Source of the DNA: an uncultured Spirochaetales bacterium
GTDB lineage: Bacteria > Spirochaetota > Spirochaetia > Sphaerochaetales > Sphaerochaetaceae
Assembly: GCA_944393005.1 (NCBI GenBank)
Contig: CALXYO010000008.1
Span: 1-64,000 of the forward strand
Length of the DNA: 64,000 nt
Direction: 5' to 3'
The position numbers and the translations under genes are program-made. Under the pieces are notes generated by a model. The model did no database searches and was not told the DNA's origin. It saw nothing but the letters and a program-made list of their open reading frames with translations. Below, in pieces: positions 1 to 7,304 of this stretch (positions within the stretch are counted from its first letter, which is position 1; each line of letters opens with the position of its first letter).

Positions 1-204
1 TCTCCTCCGTACGAAATTATCTCACAGCTAAAGGATTATTTTTCTATCCTTTTCTGTCTACTTTCAGAGTAGCAGCATGAGCATGATGGTACAATCTTTC
101 TGGATTAGTTCAGGCTGCTTCGGAACCATGGAATGTGTCATATTCTCACTATCCCTTGTAACAAAAATGAAAAATTTCTCATGATAAACCTCTACAACAA
201 GATG

Positions 205-224
205 ATACCATGATAGTATGGTAT
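205..224. promoter_or_regulatory. Inverted repeat upstream of a secreted-protein gene
   Basis: ATACCAT and ATGGTAT form 7-bp arms around a 6-base spacer, ending about 15 bases before the ATG at 239. The right arm overlaps a TATAAA-like -10 element, so an operator or a short 5' hairpin are both possible. Function is inference. Confidence 0.35.
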
Positions 225-238
225 AAAGGGAGTCGGAC

Positions 239-820
239 ATGAAAAAAAAATTGCTTATCACTCTGCTCATGATGATATCGACCATGCTATTCGCAGGCCC
301 GTTCGGGATGGAGTTCGGATGGACACTGGAAGAGCTTGAGAATTCAGGGGCTTACGTTGAGTACATGAATACACAGCAAAACATCAAAGGATATCTTGTA
401 GAGCCTCCACTGCCCCATTCTGAACTGCCTTTTTACGCTGTGTTCATAGATGATGAATATGGCTTATATCTGATCCGAGCGATATCAGATATCTGTTATT
501 CCGAATATCCCATAAGGACTTCATATGACATGCTGAAAAGGCAGCTGACAGCGGTATATGGAGAACCTGAGGAATACGATGAGATTTCATGGAACAGTGA
601 CTGGAACGGCTCGGAAAACTTCATAAGATCGATATTATATGGTGACAGAGTGCTGGCAGCTGCATGGTTTCCACCGTATGAAGAAAATGGAGCAGAAGAC
701 ATATACCTTGTCGTGATGGCGAATGAAAAAAATGAAGCTGTCGTTTGCCTTGAATATTACTCTTGGGACTATGATGCTGTCGAAATGAAATTCAATAACT
801 CTGCAGCTTCTGTTCTCTGA
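239..820 (+). CDS. Hypothetical exported protein (193 aa)
   Basis: The family is not recognised. The N-terminus is a clear Sec signal peptide: Lys residues at 2-4, a hydrophobic stretch over about residues 5-18, and a likely cleavage after LFA before GPFG. The mature part is acidic, about 175 residues, and starts with a GMEFGWTLEELE motif of a type I associate with small periplasmic spirochaete proteins. No membrane segment or catalytic motif is visible. GGGAG lies 6 bases before the ATG and supports this start. The gene stands alone with noncoding DNA on its 3' side, and appears to lie outside the putative island that begins near 1250. A periplasmic or surface-associated role is inference. 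Confidence 0.75.
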   Translation: MKKKLLITLLMMISTMLFAGPFGMEFGWTLEELENSGAYVEYMNTQQNIKGYLVEPPLPHSELPFYAVFIDDEYGLYLIRAISDICYSEYPIRTSYDMLKRQLTAVYGEPEEYDEISWNSDWNGSENFIRSILYGDRVLAAAWFPPYEENGAEDIYLVVMANEKNEAVVCLEYYSWDYDAVEMKFNNSAASVL

Positions 821-915
821 TAGCTCTCTAAATAGAATGTGGAATCAAATTCCAGCAATTTTTATGGCAATAGTTTGGTTCTTCTTCAACTTTCCGTAAA
901 GAACCACTATTTCTT

Positions 916-940
916 CTCATTGATTCAGTTCATCTCCATC
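916..940 (-). repeat. Remnant resembling the left end of the tnpB insertion sequence
   Basis: This segment matches the subterminal left-end region of the insertion in the MATE gene (40652-40680). CTCATT, TTCAG and TTCATCTCCATC are shared in order, with two mismatches and one 3-base gap. No transposase remnant is visible beside it, so it is probably a leftover end of a related element. Confidence 0.45.
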
Positions 941-1189
941 CATTCTGTCAGAGCTCAATCCCACAGGAAAACGTGAAGAGCCCAAAAAGTGAAGTAATAT
1001 CTTGCTTTATAGGGAAGCATTAAGATTAACAATGCCACGGCTTAGGCTTGTTCAGACATTCATTATAATATAAACAATTATGCTCACGCCTTTGATAATA
1101 GAAATAATACGTATACCAGTTTTAAAGATTTTGGAGTGGCAGGAATTTGACAGGAAAAATCTCAAATAATAGTGATAATTGACACAAAA

Positions 1190-1227
1190 AAATCGTCATA
1201 AAACAAATAATTGTCTTATAACGATTT
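1190..1227. terminator. Imperfect AT-rich hairpin
   Basis: AAATCG, ATAA and ACAA pair with TTGT, TTAT and CGATTT around a 4-base loop, separated by small bulges. No active gene ends immediately beside it. It may be a decayed terminator or part of an element end. Confidence 0.3.
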
Positions 1228-1249
1228 ATTCATCTCGTTAAAAATGTAA

Positions 1250-1269
1250 TCATTCCCACTCTATGATAC
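1250..1269 (-). other. Putative attachment site: second copy of the guaA 3' end
   Basis: On the minus strand the sequence reads ATA GAG TGG GAA TGA, that is Ile-Glu-Trp-Glu-stop, the same ending as the guaA gene at 22245 (ATC GAA TGG GAG TGA). Twelve of 15 bases match and all three differences are at codon third positions. This is what is expected if an element at guaA displaced an older gene end. guaA 3' ends are a known hotspot for tyrosine-recombinase islands. The assignment is inference from a short match. Confidence 0.5.
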
Positions 1270-1940
1270 AGCTATGAAAAAACATAGTTTCACATGTTTT
1301 TTAATGCCTACAAACACCTTTTCTTATTTATATTATTCAGTTTATTTTGGGTTGCAACATCAAATGCTAGCATTTTGCTAGCACCGATGAATACGAAATT
1401 AAAATAAAAAGATCCGTAGTGAACAATATCGCAAAATTTTATTTTAACTCTTCTATATTCTATTATACGTGAATTCACAAAAATCGTCTATTGGAATACT
1501 TTAAAGAATTGAAGGTTATAACAAAATAGTAAGAGATTATCAAAAAATACGGCACATATTGTTGAGATTGAAAATGGCATGAAAGAATTCAAATAAGGAG
1601 AATAGGACAAATTTCATTTCCTACGAATTAACATTTCAATTTCCATCTTTGTGTCTTATTAAAACCAAGTACTCATGAGATAAAGAAAATATACATATAA
1701 ATCGATTATCGTTCACAACCAATCAATAAAATGCAACAAAATTCTTGGCATTTTTAAGAAAATTATTTCCTTATGCTGTAAGGATTCCTTTTTGTACATA
1801 TTATCTATTTCCCGTCAAAAACACACTGTTTTTACCATAAAACGGGCCAAAAACGTACCAGAGAAACATCGTGCAATTCCCAATAGGGTAAGATGTTATG
1901 AAGAGCTCGAGAAAAAATAAAAGAAAGGAGATATGACTTG

Positions 1941-1970
1941 ATGCGTTTGATTATTCAACAATATTCATGA
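1941..1970 (+). other. Nine-codon leader reading frame
   Basis: A strong AAAGGAG at about 1924-1930 precedes ATG 1941. The frame codes for nine residues and its TGA overlaps the ATG at 1967. This could couple translation to the antitoxin-like gene, which lacks its own ribosome site. It may also be a remnant of a longer upstream start. Confidence 0.3.
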
Positions 1971-2395
1971 CAGAGAAAAGAAAAGGACTTATAGTAATAA
2001 AGCAAGAGCGACGTATTTTTTTTGATAGGAAAATGGATAAAAAAGAGAAAGAGGAAATCATCCGAAATTTATATTGGGATTATGACATCGTCCCGGCAGA
2101 CGTGCTGAAGCTTATAGAGCATCCCAATGAAGGAGATGAAGCCCAGTTAAGAAGGATCTTCATACGGGCATTCGAAAATCTCAGATGGCATGAGCTCGTT
2201 TCGCTTTTCGGAATCGACACCGTAGAGAAGCTATGCACAAACGAGACCAGAGAAGGTCTGAGAAAGGAGGCAAGGCAAAGATTTGACATCGCATGCGCAA
2301 TACTACGAGGAGAACCTACACCCTCTTCAAGACAAGATACTGAAAACCGCAAACTCGCTCTCAAGCCCTTTTTATCTAACAGGCGGTACGGCTGA
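1967..2395 (+). CDS. Antitoxin-like partner of an AbiEii-type toxin, possibly degenerate
   Basis: The 142-aa product resembles, from memory, the small proteins encoded directly upstream of AbiEii-family nucleotidyltransferase toxins: an (N)LYWDYDI segment near residue 32 and a C-terminal FDIACAILRGE-like segment. It overlaps the following AbiEii remnant by about 110 bp; normally such pairs overlap only slightly, so its C-terminal 30 residues probably read through former toxin DNA in another frame. The start is uncertain. ATG 1967 has no good ribosome site of its own but could be coupled to the 9-codon reading frame at 1941-1970, which follows AAAGGAG; ATG 2033 (MDKKEKEE) is an alternative. 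Confidence 0.55.
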   Translation: MTEKRKGLIVIKQERRIFFDRKMDKKEKEEIIRNLYWDYDIVPADVLKLIEHPNEGDEAQLRRIFIRAFENLRWHELVSLFGIDTVEKLCTNETREGLRKEARQRFDIACAILRGEPTPSSRQDTENRKLALKPFLSNRRYG

Positions 2396-2435
2396 GACAA
2401 CCATCCAGCTTAATGGCAAGGAGATTCCCGTGCGC
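2283..2435 (+). pseudogene. N-terminal remnant of an AbiEii/AbiGii-family nucleotidyltransferase toxin
   Basis: Translated in this frame the DNA gives YYEENLHPLQDKIL followed by SPFYLTGGTA. This is the typical start of AbiEii-family toxins, whose GG motif begins the nucleotidyltransferase fold. In intact family members it is followed by a segment with the catalytic Asp pair and some 200 more residues. Here that part is missing: the frame goes on for about 15 residues and runs directly into a dihydrofolate reductase. The fragment cannot be an active toxin. It overlaps the antitoxin-like gene, matching the antitoxin-toxin order of type IV systems. Confidence 0.65.
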
Positions 2436-2942
2436 ATGAAGGCCATATTGCATTGCGATAAAAACTGGGGCATAGGGAAAAACAACAGCCTGATGTTCCG
2501 TCTGCCGAAAGACATGTCATTCTTCAGGCGCACTACAAAGGGCAAGACAGTGGTCATGGGAAAAAACACCCTTCTCTCCCTTCCCGAAGGAAAGCCTCTG
2601 AAGGACAGGACGAACATAGTCCTGAGCTCGTCTCTTGAGAAGGATGGAAAATCCGGATTCATCGTCGCTTCCAACCTTGAAGAACTCAAGGCTGTGTTAT
2701 CAAGAATCGACAATGAGGAGATCTACGTGATCGGAGGAGCCATGACATACCGTCTGCTCCTGCCCTACTGCGATGAAGCGCTGGTCACGAAGGTGGATGC
2801 GGACGGGAACGCCGACGCATTCTTCGAGGATCTTGACAAGAATCCCTCATGGGAGCTCGTGGAAGAAGGGCCTCCTGAAAAAGACGGTGAATTCACAATA
2901 CGATTCTACAGATACAAAAACAAGCAACCAAGAAAACTTTGA
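2436..2942 (+). CDS. folA: Dihydrofolate reductase
   Basis: This protein reduces dihydrofolate to tetrahydrofolate with NADPH for thymidylate, purine and glycine synthesis. The 168-aa product has the usual family length. It shows NWGIGKNNSLMFRLPKDM near the N-terminus (the Met20-loop region and substrate-binding acidic residue), TVVMGKNT (NADPH binding) and IYVIGGAMTYRLLLPYCDE (the GG turn and C-terminal half). The frame is open upstream to 2283, but that part is an AbiEii remnant. ATG 2436 starts the DHFR fold and has AAGGAG 12 bases upstream. Its location next to a decayed toxin-antitoxin pair, away from a thyA gene, suggests it arrived or was rearranged within the island. An in-frame fusion with the toxin remnant cannot be excluded. 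Confidence 0.85.
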   Translation: MKAILHCDKNWGIGKNNSLMFRLPKDMSFFRRTTKGKTVVMGKNTLLSLPEGKPLKDRTNIVLSSSLEKDGKSGFIVASNLEELKAVLSRIDNEEIYVIGGAMTYRLLLPYCDEALVTKVDADGNADAFFEDLDKNPSWELVEEGPPEKDGEFTIRFYRYKNKQPRKL

Positions 2943-3044
2943 GAGAAAAGTTGAATCCGTCTTTTTAACATATATAGAACTAAAAGATTCCTTTTTCTTT
3001 GGACATTTCTTTTATCTGAGGAATTACAAGGTAAGGAGGAACAC

Positions 3045-3176
3045 ATGAACAAAAGAACAAAACAAATTATTCTTGAAGTTGAAAAGATTCTGGATGAAGA
3101 TAATTCAATCGTTTTGGAACAAAAAGAAAGTTCAGAAATTCTAGAAACACTATTAAGCGTATTTCAATTGAAATAA
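3045..3176 (+). CDS. Small hypothetical protein (43 aa)
   Basis: A short frame starts at ATG 3045 with a strong AAGGAGG seven bases upstream and ends at TAA 3176. The product is charged, Lys/Glu-rich at the N-terminus and probably helical throughout. No family is recognised. A hairpin follows the stop immediately, which supports a real small gene. It could be a small regulator or antitoxin; nothing in the sequence decides this. Confidence 0.5.
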   Translation: MNKRTKQIILEVEKILDEDNSIVLEQKESSEILETLLSVFQLK

Positions 3177-3178
3177 CC

Positions 3179-3216
3179 ATAAAAAGGAAGCTCTTCTCCC
3201 AAAATCAGAGAAGAGC
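3179..3216 (-). terminator. Terminator between convergent small genes
   Basis: GCTCTTCTC and GAGAAGAGC form a perfect 9-bp stem with a 9-base loop. On the minus strand it is followed by TTCCTTTTT, so it fits best as the terminator of the minus gene ending at 3239. On the plus strand it may also stop the 43-aa gene. Confidence 0.65.
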
Positions 3217-3238
3217 GTAAATCTTAAGAAAAAGGAAA

Positions 3239-3424
3239 TCATTCTTTCAAATACTCCAGCATGCTCTCAGCGTCATCGAACGCAGGACTGAGATTCCGAG
3301 GGTTTTCAGCCTCCTTCAGCCTTTCCATGACAATCTCCTTCAGAGAGGCGGGCTCACTATCGAAAATCTCCTGAGACTGCTCGCTGTTTTCCTTATATTC
3401 TCTCCCCGATACATCGTTTTCCAT
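3239..3424 (-). CDS. Small hypothetical acidic protein (61 aa)
   Basis: The family is not recognised. The frame is open to 3544, but ATG 3424 has GAGGAAAGAG directly upstream and starts an acidic, helix-rich protein (MENDVSGREYKEN) ending in SMLEYLKE. No membrane segment or Cys motif is present. Size, charge and position opposite another small gene would fit an antitoxin or regulator, but no toxin is recognisable beside it. It ends in a good intrinsic terminator, supporting expression as a single gene. Confidence 0.5.
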   Translation of the reverse strand: MENDVSGREYKENSEQSQEIFDSEPASLKEIVMERLKEAENPRNLSPAFDDAESMLEYLKE

Positions 3425-3544
3425 ATATCTCTTTCCTCTATCCCATATCATATCCGATACTTCGTAAACAGAACAATTCTGCAACGGCAGCAAATCCGAT
3501 GATAAGCCAGTCCCACATGAATTATAATTACACAAAGGAGGCAT

Positions 3545-3757
3545 ATGATGGTTGACGAGAGCACACTTCCAAAATACCTGAGAATATCCATCGAGGAGTA
3601 CGAGGAAAACAAGGACAATCCTCTCAGATGGGACATCTATGCCGATGATTTGTATGGAAGCATAAATTCAGCCCAGCATGACGGCGATATCACAAAACAA
3701 GAGGCTGATGAACTCAGGCAAAAGTATCTTGGACTCGAACCCAATCCCATCGTCTGA
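3545..3757 (+). CDS. Small hypothetical protein (70 aa)
   Basis: The family is not recognised. ATG 3545 (or 3548) follows AAAGGAG at ideal spacing. The product is acidic and carries RWDIYADDLYGSIN in the middle and ITKQEADELRQKYLG at the C-terminus, which looks helical. It is transcribed divergently from the 61-aa gene at 3239-3424 with a 120-bp gap, so the two may share a regulatory region. No membrane segment or enzymatic motif is seen. Confidence 0.55.
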   Translation: MMVDESTLPKYLRISIEEYEENKDNPLRWDIYADDLYGSINSAQHDGDITKQEADELRQKYLGLEPNPIV

Positions 3758-4133
3758 TACGTTTATTGCTTGAGTAAAACATTATAAAACCATAAACGGA
3801 AATCAATATAATATAGTGCGGTATAGGGACAGGTCCATGTTTCCCGACAATGACACGGTTTCGTGATTGTTAAGACTTGCTTTAATGAAGAAGCACATAT
3901 TGACTTCCTGCTAGTTTAACGCTTGTTATGATTTATTCATGTTTTGCTATGCCGATGCTCTTATCGTCCTGGCAATCCGTTTAATATATAGCTTAGGTCG
4001 AAAAAATTGGCCGCATCCCATTTGGCGAGTCAGCCTAGGCTGACAAAAGCCTTCAAACCATGGGAACCCCACCTCTATGAGAACAGTGGCGTGGCCTTTT
4101 TTATTCTCTTTTCAATGATTAGCAGAATATAAA
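3758..4133. other. Intergenic region with a possible promoter and a complex inverted-repeat structure
   Basis: There is no gene in about 375 bp. A TATAAT-like -10 lies near 3810. The right third (4001-4102) is an elaborate folded element described separately. The rest shows nothing recognisable. Confidence 0.5.
4001..4102. ncRNA. Candidate multi-arm structured RNA or compound bidirectional terminator
   Basis: Four nested or adjacent helices can be drawn. GGCCGC (4009-4014) pairs with GTGGCC (4091-4096). TCCCAT (4016-4021) pairs with ATGGGA (4060-4065). GGC (4024-4026) pairs with GCC (4049-4051) around the perfect palindrome GTCAGCCTAGGCTGAC (4029-4044). CCAC (4069-4072) pairs with GTGG (4086-4089). 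Six T follow on the plus strand and six A precede, so either strand would end in a U-run. It lies between convergent genes, so termination is the simplest role. The number of arms suggests a structured RNA; I do not recognise a family. Confidence 0.45.
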
Positions 4134-5216
4134 TCAATCTATAACTATCTCTGTAGATATAACGGATTCAAGTATTTTGCAGATTTCATCTTTTATTTTA
4201 TATATCTTATCGTACTTCTGAGCATATTCCCTTTGCCGCTCTAAATCATACTCACCGTTTTTGCTGATTGGCATCATTATCTTTGTATTATTCAAAATGG
4301 TAAAAGAAAGTTTTGTAAATTCATTTTCACCATTATGCCCTGCTCGTCCTTTCTTTTTAGAACGTAACACAGGTTCAACAGTATATCGAATATACCCATA
4401 ATCTATGTTATCAACCTTTGGAATCAGCAAGAATCTATCTTCATTTATTGTAAATTTTCCATCAAGTATTGTTATTTTCCCAGCAATACCATTTCTTGAT
4501 AATGAGATATAACGACCATCATATTTATATGTATCAATATGCGCAAGTGGAGTTAAATTATTTGCCGACCAGACAGGATATATGCCTTTATGTTGATTAC
4601 AGTATGCTCTGGTACACCCCCCGCCTCTTTTGAAGTCAAACAGTTCATTCAATGGAACTTCCTTGTAATCGCCTTCATCCTTTGGAATGATTATATAACT
4701 CTCACTGAGATCCTCATGTTTCCTTTGCAGATTTTCTTTTTTTTCCAAAAGATTCTTAAACTGGTCGGCTATTCTTTTCTGTTCCTCTACATCATAATTT
4801 CCCGTTGAATCCACTGGAACCGGAATTGGCAGTTTTCTAATATTTGACCATGTCAAGGAAGGAACACTACCATCTTTGACATTCTTTTTGAATATAGCCT
4901 TCAGCGTGTATTCGAAATATGATAAATCCAAATCAGGATCCAATGCTTTTAAAACTGCCCTATGTCCGCCAATATTATATTTTTCGTTTTTAATGATTTC
5001 TACTGTTCCTGCATACACGCCATCTGTTGTATATGTCAGGTTTGGCTCTGAATAATCATAGGTGTCTATGCTTGCAAATTTACCTATTGTAGTACCCGTG
5101 TACACCTCATACTGTCCCTTGTGCAAATGACAATACTTCTTTGTGTATTTGCTATTGCCTCGTTTGAAATCAAATAACTCTTCAAGTGGAATATGGTCTA
5201 TTCTTCGGTCAGACAC
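4134..5216 (-). CDS. hsdS: Restriction-modification specificity (S) subunit
   Basis: This is the DNA-sequence-recognition subunit that directs the methyltransferase/nuclease encoded just upstream. The 360-aa protein is built from two target-recognition halves, each opening with a similar block: PLEELFDFKRG near residue 10 and PLNELFDFKRG near residue 193, each followed by a Y/H-rich segment and a helical spacer. This two-fold repeat is the type I S-subunit architecture. The length is close to the B subunit of BcgI-type enzymes (from memory, about 340 aa). It starts at GTG 5216 with GGAG five bases upstream and overlaps the end of the upstream gene by 19 bp, so translation is probably coupled. 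The target sequence cannot be predicted. Confidence 0.85.
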   Translation of the reverse strand: MSDRRIDHIPLEELFDFKRGNSKYTKKYCHLHKGQYEVYTGTTIGKFASIDTYDYSEPNLTYTTDGVYAGTVEIIKNEKYNIGGHRAVLKALDPDLDLSYFEYTLKAIFKKNVKDGSVPSLTWSNIRKLPIPVPVDSTGNYDVEEQKRIADQFKNLLEKKENLQRKHEDLSESYIIIPKDEGDYKEVPLNELFDFKRGGGCTRAYCNQHKGIYPVWSANNLTPLAHIDTYKYDGRYISLSRNGIAGKITILDGKFTINEDRFLLIPKVDNIDYGYIRYTVEPVLRSKKKGRAGHNGENEFTKLSFTILNNTKIMMPISKNGEYDLERQREYAQKYDKIYKIKDEICKILESVISTEIVID

Positions 5217-7279
5217 GACAGCTCCTCCTTGTAACCAGCCATTTCCTCTACAATTGTATCTATAAACAACTGCAGTTCAGATACGGACATCGCGTTTGTC
5301 TGCTCTTTAAATCCTAATTTCACTTTTTCTTCATCCGTCCAACGATTATCAATGAACCAGTCATCTCCTGTTTTAAAAGAGGAAATTGGAAGGAATTTCA
5401 ATTTCCCATCCAACGCATATGCATCCGCAAGGAACTTGGGTAGGTTAGTCTTGTTTTCAGCTTTATGATAATGCACGTATTTGCTGACAGCCTCACCGAA
5501 ATCGTTATCATCTATGTCGAATCGATTGACATCTAACGTCTCACCAATGCTATTGCATAGATATGCAAAAACAGGATGCTTCTGAATATCGTTTTTGTTT
5601 TCTTTTTTAACGATTGTCAAAACAAAAGTCTTCTTAGGTGTATTGAAAAACGTATTCAATGGCAACGAGATGATAGCTTCCACATAACAATTCATAATAA
5701 TATAATCTCGCAACTTCTGATTTGAAAGATTATTGAAGATGCCATCCGGAAGTACAATATTTGCAGTTCCTCCATTTTTCAAAGATTTTACAATCCATTC
5801 AAGAAACAATCCTTCTACACCAGCTCCACCTTCTGAATAAAATCCTTTTGCCTTTGCTTCTTTTGTTATGATAGCACTCTGGTAATAGGGCGGATTTGCC
5901 AAAATCAAATCGTACTTATTTTCAACCAAATCATCTAAAGTACCACAAATCGTTTTGCTTGATACGAACATTTTATTCAACAACTCTTTGGATAATGTTT
6001 GGATATCAGTACGATTATTATTATGCATGAAAAGATTTGAATAATATATGAGCGTATTAGCTTTAGCTAATATTGTGGTCAAGTCATAACCGCTAGTCGC
6101 CCCTTTTTCATCCATTTCTTTTTCAAACCCAATTAATTCGATTTTCTTCTCGACAGTACCATTTTTCAATGTGAACGGTTCATCTATCTTCATTGATGCT
6201 TCAAGTAGAAACTTACCAACACCGCAAGCTGGATCACATATGGTCATCCCTTCCTCAATATCCACCATATTAACCATACCTTGAACTATTTTCAGAGGAG
6301 TGAAATACTTACCAGCATTCTGTTTTGTTTTTTCCTGTTTAGTAAATGTTTCGAACAGTTTTGATTTGAAATCGCGACTTATATTCAAGAATGGGCCATT
6401 GGCCTTTTCATATTCATTGAAAAGCTTCAAGATGGTATGAAATGTTTTGGCATCCGTACCATTACACTTATATGCTCCTTTAGAATCCTTGAAGGCATGG
6501 AAGATGGTTCCATTGATGATTGTCGTATTATCTGGCGCCAGAGGAAATAAAATGTTTATTGTTTCACGGGCCCCATTAAGATATCTAAAAAGAACCTCCT
6601 CTTCTGCAACATTTTCATATGCTGCGTATACTGCACTAAAAGAATCATTTCCTTTCAAAATCCCTATGTCTGACAGATACTTGAACAAAAATAGCTCAAC
6701 AAACGTATACAAGGAATCCTTAGGTGTAGCGAAGCTGATATTTTTTAAAATGCCACCAATCTTCATGGCTAAGTTCGTTGGGTCACAATCGACTGTCTTC
6801 AACAGACAATCGTTTGTAGGCGATATAGTCAGTGCGACTCTATTTATAAAATCTGCGAGTTTCAGTTCCTCTTTCTTAGGCTTGATTTCAGTTTGGATTT
6901 CATTTCCATTTTCATCTTTAATTCTATTTTCTGTGTAAGGATTATACCAATAAAAAGAAGTTCCATCCGAAACAACATAGATTTTTGCATTTATATCCCT
7001 GGCTACATGGATTTCTTGTTTAACTGCTTTTTCTATTTTTTTCTTATTATTTAACTCTGTTGGTGACTTAAACTCCAAAAAAACAACAACGTGCTTATCT
7101 TTATCGACGATAAGAACGTCCGGCTTCTTGCCAAAATTAACTGTTGGCAGTACTCCTTCTAGTACATTCTGAGCCACTAGGTCTCGTAAGGTTGTAGCTC
7201 CGAGACTGTAACACGTGTATTTATCCAGAATACTTACCGGATTTGAATATAAATCATTCTGTATTGTCTGCTCAGACAT
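5198..7279 (-). CDS. hsdM: Fused nuclease-N6-adenine methyltransferase, BcgI-like RM subunit
   Basis: This looks like a combined restriction and modification subunit acting with the S subunit at 4134-5216. Residues 53-71 carry a PD-(D/E)xK nuclease signature: PD at 53-54, Glu69 and Lys71 in EFK. Residues 326-470 carry the methyltransferase core: a YFTP segment, SAM motif I DPACGVGKF (349-357) and catalytic NPPY (462-465). A helical region continues to residue 693. A separate large HsdR helicase is absent from the window. Nuclease plus methyltransferase in one chain with a separate S protein is the layout of BcgI-type (type IIB) systems, and the length fits. GGAGGG precedes ATG 7279. The type IIB assignment is inference; a methylase with an inactive N-terminal domain is the alternative. 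Confidence 0.85.
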   Translation of the reverse strand: MSEQTIQNDLYSNPVSILDKYTCYSLGATTLRDLVAQNVLEGVLPTVNFGKKPDVLIVDKDKHVVVFLEFKSPTELNNKKKIEKAVKQEIHVARDINAKIYVVSDGTSFYWYNPYTENRIKDENGNEIQTEIKPKKEELKLADFINRVALTISPTNDCLLKTVDCDPTNLAMKIGGILKNISFATPKDSLYTFVELFLFKYLSDIGILKGNDSFSAVYAAYENVAEEEVLFRYLNGARETINILFPLAPDNTTIINGTIFHAFKDSKGAYKCNGTDAKTFHTILKLFNEYEKANGPFLNISRDFKSKLFETFTKQEKTKQNAGKYFTPLKIVQGMVNMVDIEEGMTICDPACGVGKFLLEASMKIDEPFTLKNGTVEKKIELIGFEKEMDEKGATSGYDLTTILAKANTLIYYSNLFMHNNNRTDIQTLSKELLNKMFVSSKTICGTLDDLVENKYDLILANPPYYQSAIITKEAKAKGFYSEGGAGVEGLFLEWIVKSLKNGGTANIVLPDGIFNNLSNQKLRDYIIMNCYVEAIISLPLNTFFNTPKKTFVLTIVKKENKNDIQKHPVFAYLCNSIGETLDVNRFDIDDNDFGEAVSKYVHYHKAENKTNLPKFLADAYALDGKLKFLPISSFKTGDDWFIDNRWTDEEKVKLGFKEQTNAMSVSELQLFIDTIVEEMAGYKEELSCLTEE

Positions 7280-7304
7280 CTTTTAACCCTCCTGAATATC
7301 TGCA

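Larger units (their letters stand above)
821..1966. other. AT-rich gene-poor stretch at the island edge
   Basis: There is no convincing gene in about 1.15 kb. Base composition is markedly more AT-rich than the housekeeping part of the window, and stops are frequent in all frames. It contains an IS-end-like segment (916-940), an imperfect hairpin (1190-1227), a guaA-3'-end-like site (1250-1269) and two TGCTAGCA copies three bases apart (1365-1383). This looks like eroded junction DNA of a mobile region. Confidence 0.6.

Noticed and set aside
64..285. 73-aa frame on the minus strand at the left edge
   Set aside because: It overlaps the promoter, ribosome site and start of the exported-protein gene, has no ribosome site and shows no recognisable sequence.
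1365..1383. Two TGCTAGCA palindromes as an operator
   Set aside because: They are not near any supported gene start, so no function is assigned.
4001..4102. Integron attC site or known riboswitch
   Set aside because: No recombination boxes of the GTTRRRY/RYYYAAC type are in place, no integron integrase is nearby, and no riboswitch consensus is visible. Kept only as an unassigned structure.
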